From Verrucomicrobiota bacterium (lineage in GTDB: Bacteria; Verrucomicrobiota; Kiritimatiellia; SS1-B-03-39; UBA6053), in NCBI GenBank assembly GCA_020831625.1, contig JAFIGD010000042.1, positions 1-44,686 on the forward strand: a stretch of 44,686 nt of DNA, in the 5' to 3' direction. Numbering within the stretch: position 1 is the stretch's first letter; each line of letters opens with the position of its first letter. The position numbers were made by a program, and so were the translations under genes. The notes under the pieces were generated by a model that made no database searches, was not told the origin of the DNA, and saw only the letters and a list, made by a program, of their open reading frames with translations. This document shows, one piece after another, positions 1-8,638 of this stretch.

Positions 1-32
1 CCTCTGCTCTCTCCGTTATCTCCTGTTCAAAA

Positions 33-95
33 AAATGTGTATACTCGTCAGGGCGCTGCCCCTGGCTGATGAGTTACATGCCGTTGGCATTCTGC
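33..95 (+). repeat. Dispersed repeat, copy 1 (GTATACTCGTCAG family)
   Basis: This segment matches the reverse complement of 42317-42376 and the direct strand of 42653-42708. The shared core runs from ATGTGTATACTCGTCAG through GCCCCTGGCT. The arms GGGC/GCCC and GCCGTTGGC can form small hairpins. It lies outside genes in all three places. Its mechanism of spread is unknown and no transposase is nearby. Confidence 0.7.
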
Positions 96-351
96 AAAAG
101 CGATGCGGACTGAAAAGGAAAGTTCGCACCTTTAAAAACAGATAAACAGGATTCATGATATAATCCTGCCAATCCTGCCACGCCAAGCCGCAGCCTCCGG
201 CGAAGGCTGGTTATCCGGTCCAAAATTCCCGTTCTTCACATAAGAAATTCGGATATTCCCTGTCATTAAAGACGAATCCTCAATTTTACCCTGAAAAATG
301 GGGGTGTACTGGCCAAATTGGGTTGACAGCGAGGCGTTTTCCCGCCAGTGT

Positions 352-367
352 TTACAGTAACGCAACA
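352..367 (+). promoter_or_regulatory. Candidate operator site 1 (LacI regulon)
   Basis: TTACAGTAACGCAACA lies about 80 bases upstream of the first GH16 gene and 23 bases after a TTGACA hexamer (323-328). The same 16-mer with one change occurs at 5637-5652 before the first GH94 gene, and inverted with two or three changes at 13563-13578 before the pseudopilin gene. A central CG is typical of LacI-family operators. The match to the LacI gene at the end of the cluster is inference. Confidence 0.45.
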
Positions 368-448
368 TTTGTTGCTTCTGAAATCCCGTAGTTTCAGAAG
401 GCAAAAACGTTATCAACCGGAATAGTCACGCCATCCAAGGAAAAACCC

Positions 449-2419
449 ATGTACATCCCCTCAATCCCCATCCGTTCAACGTTGATCATTCGTTTGCTGG
501 CCTGTGCGTTCTTTTGCCAGTACGCTGCCGCCGATGACGGCCCGGCGGCGGCGCCAAAATTTCTCTTTGACGCGGTTCCCGCAAATTCGGAGGGCCGCAT
601 CCAACAGGATCAGCCCGGCGTGTCCGCCACCCCGCGGGAGGGCGGAATGGATGTGGAGGTGAACGCGGATTCGGGGAATTATCCGGGTTTTTCCATTGTT
701 CCCGTCCGGGGGGAATCCTGGGACCTTTCACCCTGGGGGCACGTTCAGGCCAGTGTCACCAACACCGGCGACCACAGGATCCGCGTCCATCTGCGGGTCG
801 ATAATGCCGGTCCCTGGCAGGATAATCCCTGGAACACGGAATCGGTTACGTTCAATCCCGGGGAAACGAAATTTATCAAAGTGATTTTCGGCCACCAGCA
901 TGGCTTCAGGCCGGGGTACAAGCTGGATCCCTCCGCTGTGGTGCGGGTCATGTTTTTTTTGGACAGGTCGAACCGGGACCGCAGTTTCCGGGTGGAGGAT
1001 CTGGTTGCGGGCGGACCCGCAGGAGAAAAACCGCCGGTGGATCCGTCGTCCGTGGTGGTTCGCCCGGAGGGCGGGGTGATTTTGGGCTCCGGGGCAAAAC
1101 TGGAGCCGGCGGCCGTGTTTGAAGTCAAAGGCGGCATGCGCGCGCAATGGGGCGACGGCAACAAAACGCTGATTCTCGAACAGGCGGAGGGCGCGTCGGG
1201 ATCGCTGACCGTGAAGCCGGCAATGGGGGTGTGGAATCTCGGCAACCACCACGAGGTGATCGTCACCCTGCGCAACACCGGGGACACCGCCATCACTCCC
1301 CGGGTGCGGGTTCAAAGCCGGGGCGGGGCGACAGACACCGTGTCCCCCCCCGAACCGATTGAGCCTGGCGCGGAGTCCACCGTCACCGCCAGCTTCGTGG
1401 CACCCACCCCCTGGGTCGGTGTCGCCAATCCCAGACAAAAACACAGCGGGGGAAAACGCGGCACCGGCACCCCTTTCCAAAGTGACCGGACCAACGGGGT
1501 GGTGATTTCCCTCGACAACGTTCCGGCATCGGTCCGGGCCGAAGTGGTGTCCATTGTGGCCGCCGCGACTCCGGTGGAGATTCCCGAATGGGTGGGCACA
1601 CGTCCTCCGGTCGACGGGGACTGGACCCTGACCTTCGAAGACAACTTCGAAGGCACCGAAATCGATCTGAACACCTGGAACATTTACACCCGGAATTTTT
1701 GGGACAGACGCACCCACTTCACCAGGGACAACACCATCGTCGCCGACGGCAAACTCACATTGCGGTACGAACAGAAAACCGGGTTTCACAATGACAATCC
1801 CGAAGACGACAGCCCGGTGGCCAGAACGAATTTCGCCAGCGGGTATGCGGACACCTTCGGAAAATGGACGCAGCGCTACGGCTATTTTGAAGCGCGGATG
1901 AAACTTCCCGCAGCGCCGGGTCTCTGGCCGGCTTTCTGGATGATGCCCGACCGGGGTCAAGAAAACGGGATCTGGTACCGGCGCCAGCGGACCGAAGACG
2001 GCGGCATGGAGTTTGACATCATGGAGCACCTGACGGCCTGGGGGCCTTACCGCTTTAACGTCGCCATGCACTGGGACGGATACGCGGAGAATCACAGAGC
2101 CATCGGCAGCAGCAACATCTACGTGCCCACCGACGCGGAGGGATTTTTCACCATCGGCATGCTGTGGACGCCGGGCGAGGTGGTCTATTACGGAAACGGG
2201 GAGGAAATCGGGCGCTGGGAGCATCCCCGTGTCGCAAACGTGCAGTCCTATATGATTCTGTACATGGTTTCCGGCGGCTGGGCCAATGTGCCGCTGGATC
2301 CTTCTCAACTTCCGTCCGATTTTGTCATTGATTACGTGCGCGCCTGGCAACGGGCCGACCTGGCAACACCGGAGGACGGACCCAAAGAAAATGACGGTCA
2401 GCCATTCAGTCAGCACTGA
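449..2419 (+). CDS. Secreted GH16 endo-glycanase with two N-terminal beta-sandwich modules
   Basis: A 656-residue secreted glycoside hydrolase. A signal peptide occupies about residues 1-28. Two modules of similar layout follow (about 35-190 and 205-370), each with a W-[DN]-L-[SG]-x(3)-[HE]-V stretch and a 'NTGD' turn. They resemble the carbohydrate-binding domain of agarases. The GH16 domain is about 385-640. The catalytic motif E-F-D-I-M-E puts the nucleophile at Glu521, the helper at Asp523 and the acid/base at Glu526; 'LWPAFWMMP' is the usual GH16 core strand before it. GH16 enzymes cut internal beta-1,3/1,4-glucans or galactans with retention. Beta-glucan is favoured here because GH94 phosphorylases follow. 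Only 31 bases separate it from the next gene, so co-transcription is likely. The exact substrate cannot be read from the sequence. Confidence 0.9.
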   Translation: MYIPSIPIRSTLIIRLLACAFFCQYAAADDGPAAAPKFLFDAVPANSEGRIQQDQPGVSATPREGGMDVEVNADSGNYPGFSIVPVRGESWDLSPWGHVQASVTNTGDHRIRVHLRVDNAGPWQDNPWNTESVTFNPGETKFIKVIFGHQHGFRPGYKLDPSAVVRVMFFLDRSNRDRSFRVEDLVAGGPAGEKPPVDPSSVVVRPEGGVILGSGAKLEPAAVFEVKGGMRAQWGDGNKTLILEQAEGASGSLTVKPAMGVWNLGNHHEVIVTLRNTGDTAITPRVRVQSRGGATDTVSPPEPIEPGAESTVTASFVAPTPWVGVANPRQKHSGGKRGTGTPFQSDRTNGVVISLDNVPASVRAEVVSIVAAATPVEIPEWVGTRPPVDGDWTLTFEDNFEGTEIDLNTWNIYTRNFWDRRTHFTRDNTIVADGKLTLRYEQKTGFHNDNPEDDSPVARTNFASGYADTFGKWTQRYGYFEARMKLPAAPGLWPAFWMMPDRGQENGIWYRRQRTEDGGMEFDIMEHLTAWGPYRFNVAMHWDGYAENHRAIGSSNIYVPTDAEGFFTIGMLWTPGEVVYYGNGEEIGRWEHPRVANVQSYMILYMVSGGWANVPLDPSQLPSDFVIDYVRAWQRADLATPEDGPKENDGQPFSQH

Positions 2420-2450
2420 ACAGACTTTCCCCGGGAACTGGAGAACTAAC

Positions 2451-5400
2451 ATGACACGTCTTATTACCGCCCTCATCGCCGTCCTCACGTTTTGGGGTCC
2501 ACTGGCCGCCCGGGAGGAGAGCCTCCTGTTCCGCTGGGACTTTTCGGAAGGGCGGGGGAACACCGTGCGCGATGCGTCCGGAAACGGTCTCGACGGCATT
2601 CTGCGCGCCGAACGGATCGACACGCCGGACGGTAAGGGTGTCTTCCTCGACGGCACCGCCGGCAGGGTCATTGAAGTCACGCTCCCGGAGGAACTCCGCT
2701 TCGGCAGGGGATCCTGGAGCTTTATGGCCTGGGTCAGGCCTAAACAGTTCGCCATCGATTCACACCAGAACCAGCGCCGGCTCTTCGACTACGGCACCTT
2801 TCCCCGGGCCAATCTGGTGCTCGACATTTCCGGCACCGGCCGGTTCCTCTCCTATTTCTGTTATCAGGAAGGGGACGGTCCGCTGGTCAGCGCCGGCGGC
2901 GGCAGCCCCGTTGCCCTGGAAGCCGGGCAGTGGACCCATCTCGCCGCCGTCGTGGACCGCGGCGAAGGCACGCTGCATCTCTACGTCAACGGCTATGCGG
3001 GACCGGGAAGCCGGCTGCCCGCCGACTTCGACGGCGATTACTCGGTGACCGGCAGACTGACCGTCGGCAGCGGCTGGCAGAATTTCCAGGGAACTGTCGA
3101 TGAGGTGAGTGTGTACCGCCGGGCCCTTTCCAGCGACGAAGTGCGGGGCGCGTTCCGAGCCCGCCGGGAGGTTTTCGGGGTCGAAGAATCTCCCGCCCTG
3201 CGCGCGGCCCTGCAGCGGGAAGCTCTCGCCAGTGCGTTCGAAGCGGTTGCCGCGGCCTGGTCGGCCGGCGATTTCCCCGCCGTCCGCGCTGAATGCGCCA
3301 GGGTTTTGGCGGACACCGGCTTTCCCGCCCACGCCCGCAGCTACGCGCACCTTCGCATCGCCCAGAGTCACTCGGCGGAGGGAAATCCCGCCGCCGCCCG
3401 TGCGGAATACCTGCGCATCGCCGACGACGAAACCTATCCCGGGGTTCACCGCGCCGAGGCGGCGGAACGCGCGGGTGAACTTGAACGCGAATCCCGGGGA
3501 CTGCCCGCCCGCGACCCGGAGGCCTCCCGCACGCCCATTCCCCTCATTGAAAACTTTACGGCCGAATTTTTCGTCTCTCCGGACGGTAATGACGATCATG
3601 ACGGCAGCCGTCAGCGCCCCTTCGCCACCCTCGAACACGCCCGCGACACCGTGCGGGCCCTGCTGCGGCGGGGTGTGGACGGTCCGGTCGGGGTGCGCCT
3701 TCTCCCCGGCGAATATCCCATGACGCGCACCTTTGAGTTGACCGCCGCAGACTCCGGGACCGCCGGCGCGCCGGTGGTGTACCGGGCCGACGAGCCGGGC
3801 ACGGCCGTGCTCTACGGCGGGGCCCGCCTTGACGGTTTCGTCCCGGTGAGCGATCCGGCGGTTCTTGCCCGTCTGCCCGAGGCGAGCCGGGACCGGGTAG
3901 TCCAGCTCAATCTGCGGGAGCGCGGCATTGCTGACTATGGCGAGCTGCGGGCACGCGGTGTCGGCCAGCCCGACGCGGCCCCCACGCTTGAACTCTATTT
4001 TGACGGCCGTCCCATGACCCTCGCCCGCTGGCCCAACGAGGGGTTCACGGGCATCCGCGAACTTGTTCAGCGCGGCTCCCGCGCCGACGGCACGCCCTCG
4101 GTGATCGGTTATCTCGACGACCGACACGAGCGCTGGCTCGAGGCCGAGGATCCCTGGCTGTTCGGCTACTTCCATTTTCTCTGGGCCGACGCCACCGCCA
4201 AAATCGGACGAATTGACCCTGAGACGCGGACGCTCACCACCGCTGAGCCCTACGAATATGACGGCCGCGGCATGGACGCGGGGCAGGGCATCATCTACTA
4301 CGCCTTCAATCTGCTCGAGGAAATCGAACAGCCCGGCGAGTGGTACCTCAACCGCGACACCGGGATCCTCTATTTTTATCCGCCCTCCGACCCGAACCGG
4401 GCCACCGTCGAAATCGGCATGTTCGCCGCGCCCATGGTCACCCTCAACAGGGTTGAAAACGTGCGCCTCGAAGGGCTCGTCTTCGATCTGGGCCGCGACC
4501 ACGGGCTGGTCATTAGCGACAGCTCCCGCATTCTCGTCGCCGGCTGCACCGTGAAGCGCATGGCCGGCAACGGCGTTATGATCCGCGGCGGCGAGGCGAA
4601 CGGTCTTTTCGGCTGCCACATCCACACCATCGGCCGGCGTGCCAGCGAGGTCATCGGCGGGGACCGCAGAACCCTGACCCCCGGCCGCCACTTCGTTGAA
4701 AACTGCCGCTTCCACGACTTCGGCCGCATCGACCGCACCTACACCCCCGCCATCCAGCTTGAGGGTGTCGGCAACCGCGTGGCGCACAACCTCATGTACA
4801 ACGCGCCCAGCAGTGTCATGCGCATTGAGGGCAACGACCATCTGGTCGAGATGAATGACGTGCACAGCGCGGTCACCGAGTCCGACGACCAGGGTGCCAT
4901 CGACATGTGGGGAAACCCCACGTACCGGGGCATCGTGTTCCGCCACAACATCTTCCGTGACATCCTGAAAACCGGCGACGAGCCCGCCATCCATGGTCAG
5001 GCCGCGATTCGCTTCGACGACGCGATCAGCGGCATGGTCGTCTATGGTAATCTCTTCGTGCGGAGTTCGGGCGGCAACTTCGGGGCGGTTCAGATGAACA
5101 GCGGCCGGGACAACATCATGGACAACAACCTTTTCGTGGACTGCGCGCTGGGTATCACCGGCGGCTGGAACCCCAACAACCCATTCTGGCAGGCGCTCCG
5201 CGACACCCCTGAACCGCACGGGTATATCACCAACGACCTGTATCGCTCGCGCTATCCCGAAATTGCCACGATGCTCGACGACCCCGCCGCCAACCATGCC
5301 TGGCGAAATATTTTCCATCGGACCGGGGTGGCGGTTCACCCCTACGGCCCCGGAGACATCGAACGATTCGAGAATGCGGAGTTTGGAGAGGAGGACCCGG

Positions 5401-5555
5401 GTTTCGTGAATGCGGCGGACGGTGATTACCGCCTGCGTCCGGACGCGCCGGCGCTTCAACGCATCGGTTTTCGTCCTTTGCCGCTCGACGAGGTCGGCCT
5501 CTACAGCCATCCCCTGCGGGCGAATAGGTCCGCGTCACCCGCTCAGGTTGAATAA
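2451..5555 (+). CDS. Secreted LamG-domain / right-handed beta-helix protein
   Basis: I start it at ATG 2451, which follows a GGAGAA ribosome-binding site and begins a clear signal peptide (MTRLITALIAVLTFWGPLAA). The frame is open further upstream but lies inside the previous gene. The mature protein (1,034 codons in all) has three parts. First is a concanavalin-like LamG domain (about 25-215; note 'SWSFMAWVRP' and 'GTVDEVSVYRRAL'). A helical TPR-like linker follows (about 220-345), then a long right-handed parallel beta-helix starting at 'FFVSPDGNDDHDGS'. Beta-helix proteins of this build include glycosidases such as GH141 and polysaccharide lyases. I cannot name catalytic residues or a family with confidence. 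It probably trims side groups or unusual linkages on the polysaccharide attacked by the neighbouring GH16. Confidence 0.8.
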   Translation: MTRLITALIAVLTFWGPLAAREESLLFRWDFSEGRGNTVRDASGNGLDGILRAERIDTPDGKGVFLDGTAGRVIEVTLPEELRFGRGSWSFMAWVRPKQFAIDSHQNQRRLFDYGTFPRANLVLDISGTGRFLSYFCYQEGDGPLVSAGGGSPVALEAGQWTHLAAVVDRGEGTLHLYVNGYAGPGSRLPADFDGDYSVTGRLTVGSGWQNFQGTVDEVSVYRRALSSDEVRGAFRARREVFGVEESPALRAALQREALASAFEAVAAAWSAGDFPAVRAECARVLADTGFPAHARSYAHLRIAQSHSAEGNPAAARAEYLRIADDETYPGVHRAEAAERAGELERESRGLPARDPEASRTPIPLIENFTAEFFVSPDGNDDHDGSRQRPFATLEHARDTVRALLRRGVDGPVGVRLLPGEYPMTRTFELTAADSGTAGAPVVYRADEPGTAVLYGGARLDGFVPVSDPAVLARLPEASRDRVVQLNLRERGIADYGELRARGVGQPDAAPTLELYFDGRPMTLARWPNEGFTGIRELVQRGSRADGTPSVIGYLDDRHERWLEAEDPWLFGYFHFLWADATAKIGRIDPETRTLTTAEPYEYDGRGMDAGQGIIYYAFNLLEEIEQPGEWYLNRDTGILYFYPPSDPNRATVEIGMFAAPMVTLNRVENVRLEGLVFDLGRDHGLVISDSSRILVAGCTVKRMAGNGVMIRGGEANGLFGCHIHTIGRRASEVIGGDRRTLTPGRHFVENCRFHDFGRIDRTYTPAIQLEGVGNRVAHNLMYNAPSSVMRIEGNDHLVEMNDVHSAVTESDDQGAIDMWGNPTYRGIVFRHNIFRDILKTGDEPAIHGQAAIRFDDAISGMVVYGNLFVRSSGGNFGAVQMNSGRDNIMDNNLFVDCALGITGGWNPNNPFWQALRDTPEPHGYITNDLYRSRYPEIATMLDDPAANHAWRNIFHRTGVAVHPYGPGDIERFENAEFGEEDPGFVNAADGDYRLRPDAPALQRIGFRPLPLDEVGLYSHPLRANRSASPAQVE

Positions 5556-5636
5556 CCGCAAAGCTTTTGAAATGACGGACCGATTCTCCCCCGCGACTTT
5601 TCGTGAATTCGCTTTGACAAATCGCATCCGTTTTAG

Positions 5637-5652
5637 TAACAGTAACGCAACA
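5637..5652 (+). promoter_or_regulatory. Candidate operator site 2 with promoter before the GH94 operon
   Basis: TAACAGTAACGCAACA is nearly identical to site 1. It lies in the 143-base gap between the beta-helix gene and the first GH94 gene, 17 bases after a TTGACA hexamer (5614-5619), so it would overlap the -10 region. That is a typical place for repression. A TATATAA stretch at about 5684 is the only other promoter-like element before the gene. Confidence 0.45.
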
Positions 5653-5710
5653 TTGTACGCACCGGGTATTCCGGCTTGATTGTTATATAAAAATTGAAGT
5701 GAAAGTGAGC

Positions 5711-7990
5711 ATGATGAGCGAGACCTTTGGACGATTTTCCGCAGATGGTTTGACCTATAACGTTACTGATGCGTTATTGCCGCCGCGCGCGCAGATCAAT
5801 TTTCTGTGGAATGACCATATCATCTCGGGGGTGAACCAGTTCGGGAGCGGGGAGGGGATTTTCAATGACCGGACGCTGATGCTGAATCATCCGGAGGGCC
5901 GGGTGAATCTGATTCGAAACGGGCGTCGCTTGTTTTATCTGAAGGATGTGGAAACGGGTCGGGTCTGGAACGCGGGGTTTTATCCCACGAAAGTGGAGGG
6001 GGCGGAGTACAGTTGCACGGTGGGGCTGGGGTGGTCGCTTTTCCGGATGCGGTATGAGGGAATCGTCACCGAGCTGCGGGTGTTCCTGGCCCCGGACGAA
6101 CCGGTGGAGATTTGGGAGTGCCGCTTCATCAATGAAAGCGGGCGGGACCGGGAGATTGTCTGGTGTCCCTACGTGGAGTGGGATTTGGGTGGCTACGCCA
6201 CGTTCAGCAGCAAATATTCGTATTTCCGCTCGGTGTGGTCCGAGCGGCTGGGCGCGGTGTTGAGCACAAACACCTCCAACGAGCGTCCGCACGGCCGCTA
6301 CAACGCGTTTCTCGCCACGGATGGGGAAGTCAAGGGCTGGTGCGGGAGCCCGCGTCAGTTTCTGGGGCCGTTCGGAGAGCCAGTGCGGCCGGAGGCTTTG
6401 CTGAAGGGGATGCCGTCGGCGGAAACAGCCTGTGAGGATTTGGCGGCGGCATTGGAGATTCGCGTAAAGCTCCCTTCGGGAGGAAGCGAAGACCGGGTGG
6501 TCTTGATCGGCAGTCATGACACCGAGGCGGAGGCGGAGCGGCTCTGTGCCAAACTGCTGCCGGCAAAGTATCGGCAGGAGGCCTTCGCCGCGCTTCAGGC
6601 GGAGAAACAGGTCATGGCGGACACGGTGCGGGTGGAGACCCCCGATGAGCGGATCAATGTCCTGACGAATATCTGGTCGAAACAGCAGATTCAATTGTGC
6701 GTGGAGTTCGGGCGGGACGGGGCCCGGGGCTTTCGCGACACCCTTCAGGACGCCTGGGCCACGGCTCCGTTCAATCCGCAGCTGGCCCGCAACAAGCTGG
6801 TGGAGACCCTGCGGCATCAGTATGCGGACGGTCACGCGATCCGCGGATGGATGCCTTTGCAGCTCCACCATTATTCGGACGGTCCGGTGTGGATGGTGAT
6901 GGCGGTGTGCGCCTATGTGAAAGAAACCGGAGATGACGGTCTTTTGAACGAGGTGGTTCCCTTTTTGGACGCGGGCGAGGCCACTGTGCTGGAGCACATG
7001 CTGCGCGGGGTCCGCTTCCTCAGCGAAGATTTGGGGCCGCACGGATTGGTGCTGGCGCATGACGGGGACTGGAACGATTCCCTGAACTGGCTGTGCAAAG
7101 AGGGCAAAGGCGAGAGTGTCTGGACCTCCATGGGGCTGTATTACGCGCTGACCCTGCTTTCGGAGTTGAACGGGGCCCGCCTGCGGGACGCGGGGCTGGG
7201 CGAGGAACTGAAGGAGCGTGCGGACCGCATGGCGGCGGCGATTCAGGAGCACGCCTGGGACGGAGAGTGGTATCTGGCCGGATACAACGATTTGGGCGAG
7301 CCGGTGGGGTCACATCTTAACGAAGAGGGCAAAATCTATCTGAACTCCCAGACCTGGGCGGTTCTCACCGGACTGGCCACGGGAGAGCGGAAGGAAAAAT
7401 GCCTGAAGGCCATCGATGAGCATCTGGAGAGCACGCACGGCACCCTGACGCTGTCGCCCGCGTACACCCGTGAACAGCCGAACGTGGGACGTCTGTCGGT
7501 GCTCTTGCCGGGCATGTACGAGAACGGCACCCCCTATTGTCACGGCACCGCGTTCAAGATCGTGGCCGATTGTGTGGCGGGGCGAGCGGACGCGGCGCTC
7601 GCGAGTTACCGGAAGGTGATGCCGGACACGGCCGAACATCCCTCCACCGTGTCGGGGTGCGAACCTTATGCGTTCACGAACCAGTATTTGGGGCCCGACA
7701 ATGCGAGGGCGGGAACCTCCATCAGCGGCTGGATCACCGGCACAGCGGGGTGGATGTTCCGCGCGGTGGTGGAGTATTTCGCCGGGGTTCAGCCCGGATA
7801 CGATGCCTTTGTGGTGGCGCCCTCCCTCCCGGGCGAATGGGACAAAATCACGGTCCGCCGCACCTTGCGGGGCAAAGCCTATGACATCGAAGTGCGCCGC
7901 GGCGGGGACGGTTTGCAATTGTGGCTGAACGGGGAGCGCCTGCCTGTCTCGGAAACGGAAACCGAATGGAGAATCCCCTATGAAGCCTAA
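5711..7990 (+). CDS. GH94 glycoside phosphorylase (first paralogue)
   Basis: A GH94 (formerly GT36) inverting phosphorylase of about 760 residues with no signal peptide, so it is cytoplasmic. It would cleave a beta-linked disaccharide or short oligosaccharide with phosphate, releasing alpha-glucose-1-phosphate. The general acid is the first Asp of the D-W-N-D motif in 'HDGDWNDSLN' (Asp457 when counted from the upstream GTG at 5699). The C-terminal part carries 'YCHGTAFKIVADC' and 'ISGWITGTAGWMFRAVVEY', the conserved barrel and phosphate-binding region. It is shorter and clearly more distant than the two cellobiose-phosphorylase-like paralogues downstream, so its substrate probably differs (laminaribiose or another beta-gluco-oligosaccharide are options). 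GTG 5699 and ATG 5714 are alternative starts. It overlaps the next gene by 11 bases. Confidence 0.9.
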   Translation: MMSETFGRFSADGLTYNVTDALLPPRAQINFLWNDHIISGVNQFGSGEGIFNDRTLMLNHPEGRVNLIRNGRRLFYLKDVETGRVWNAGFYPTKVEGAEYSCTVGLGWSLFRMRYEGIVTELRVFLAPDEPVEIWECRFINESGRDREIVWCPYVEWDLGGYATFSSKYSYFRSVWSERLGAVLSTNTSNERPHGRYNAFLATDGEVKGWCGSPRQFLGPFGEPVRPEALLKGMPSAETACEDLAAALEIRVKLPSGGSEDRVVLIGSHDTEAEAERLCAKLLPAKYRQEAFAALQAEKQVMADTVRVETPDERINVLTNIWSKQQIQLCVEFGRDGARGFRDTLQDAWATAPFNPQLARNKLVETLRHQYADGHAIRGWMPLQLHHYSDGPVWMVMAVCAYVKETGDDGLLNEVVPFLDAGEATVLEHMLRGVRFLSEDLGPHGLVLAHDGDWNDSLNWLCKEGKGESVWTSMGLYYALTLLSELNGARLRDAGLGEELKERADRMAAAIQEHAWDGEWYLAGYNDLGEPVGSHLNEEGKIYLNSQTWAVLTGLATGERKEKCLKAIDEHLESTHGTLTLSPAYTREQPNVGRLSVLLPGMYENGTPYCHGTAFKIVADCVAGRADAALASYRKVMPDTAEHPSTVSGCEPYAFTNQYLGPDNARAGTSISGWITGTAGWMFRAVVEYFAGVQPGYDAFVVAPSLPGEWDKITVRRTLRGKAYDIEVRRGGDGLQLWLNGERLPVSETETEWRIPYEA

Positions 7991-8624
7991 AGTCTTGCGT
8001 TCTTGTGGTTTGGCGATGGTTTCGGTCCTGTGCGGATCATTGCTGTTGACGGCATGCGGGCGCAGGCCGACGGAGATGGACCGCCGTGCCCGTCTTCAGC
8101 AGGAAAGCGCCCCCTGGTTGCTGGGCGGCGCGGTCAAACGCGACGTCTCCCCCGGCCGCACCGTGGTGGTGCTGGGGGTTCCTCCCATCAACGAGACGGC
8201 CCGGGCGTTTGGCGAATGGCGGCTCCAGGGGCTTCGCAGGCAACTGGGTGCGCGGGAGTGGACGCTCCAGGTCCGGGACTCGGTGGCGGGCCTGGCGGAG
8301 GATGTCGAAACGCGTCTGCTCACCGGCGGATTAACGTCTGACGAAGTGGAGAGGCTCCTGGCCGGCGTGACCCGGGAGGATATTGTGGTGAGTCTGGTGC
8401 CGATTGAGTCCCTCACCGAGGCGCAACTGGACCGGTGGCCGAATCTGTATCTGCTGGTCTTTGATGTGGACTCCACTCCCTGGCGTTCCCTGGTGGAGCG
8501 GGGCAGGGTGGCGGCCATCGCCTATGACCGGAACGCGCCGCCCCCGGGAACCAATTTTCAAACCATGGACACGGCCGTCTGGGCCGAATTGTTTGGCGGA
8601 TTGGAGACCCGCGCCTCTCACTGA
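7980..8624 (+). CDS. Small lipoprotein of unknown function inside the GH94 operon
   Basis: A 214-residue protein with a lipoprotein signal: hydrophobic stretch 10-24 followed by the lipobox L-L-T-A-C, with the lipidated Cys at residue 26. The mature part has a predicted alpha/beta pattern ('TVVVLGVPPINETARAFGEW', 'LYLLVFDVDSTPW') but no domain I recognise. Its start overlaps the end of the first GH94 gene, and the next GH94 gene begins 14 bases after its stop, so it is translated as part of this operon. Placing an envelope lipoprotein between cytoplasmic phosphorylases suggests a role in sugar uptake or sensing, but this is inference. Confidence 0.8.
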   Translation: MKPKVLRSCGLAMVSVLCGSLLLTACGRRPTEMDRRARLQQESAPWLLGGAVKRDVSPGRTVVVLGVPPINETARAFGEWRLQGLRRQLGAREWTLQVRDSVAGLAEDVETRLLTGGLTSDEVERLLAGVTREDIVVSLVPIESLTEAQLDRWPNLYLLVFDVDSTPWRSLVERGRVAAIAYDRNAPPPGTNFQTMDTAVWAELFGGLETRASH

Positions 8625-8638
8625 AACGGAAACACATC

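Larger units (their letters stand above)
1..448. other. Upstream intergenic region of the glucan cluster
   Basis: No gene can be supported in these 448 bases. They hold a copy of a dispersed repeat at 33-95 and a small hairpin (CAGGAT at 147-152 pairing with ATCCTG at 163-168) followed by a second ATCCTG-type unit. A TTGACA hexamer at 323-328 lies just before a candidate operator at 352-367. An 87-codon minus-strand reading frame at 153-416 has no recognisable domain and lies over the probable promoter, so I do not call it. Confidence 0.5.

Noticed and set aside
153-416. Minus-strand frame of 87 codons upstream of the first GH16 gene
   Set aside because: No recognisable domain, and it lies over a likely promoter and operator.
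728-5510. Very long minus-strand frames opposite the GH16 and beta-helix genes
   Set aside because: Mirror frames of GC-rich genes. They have no domain signatures, whereas the + strand has signal peptides and catalytic motifs.
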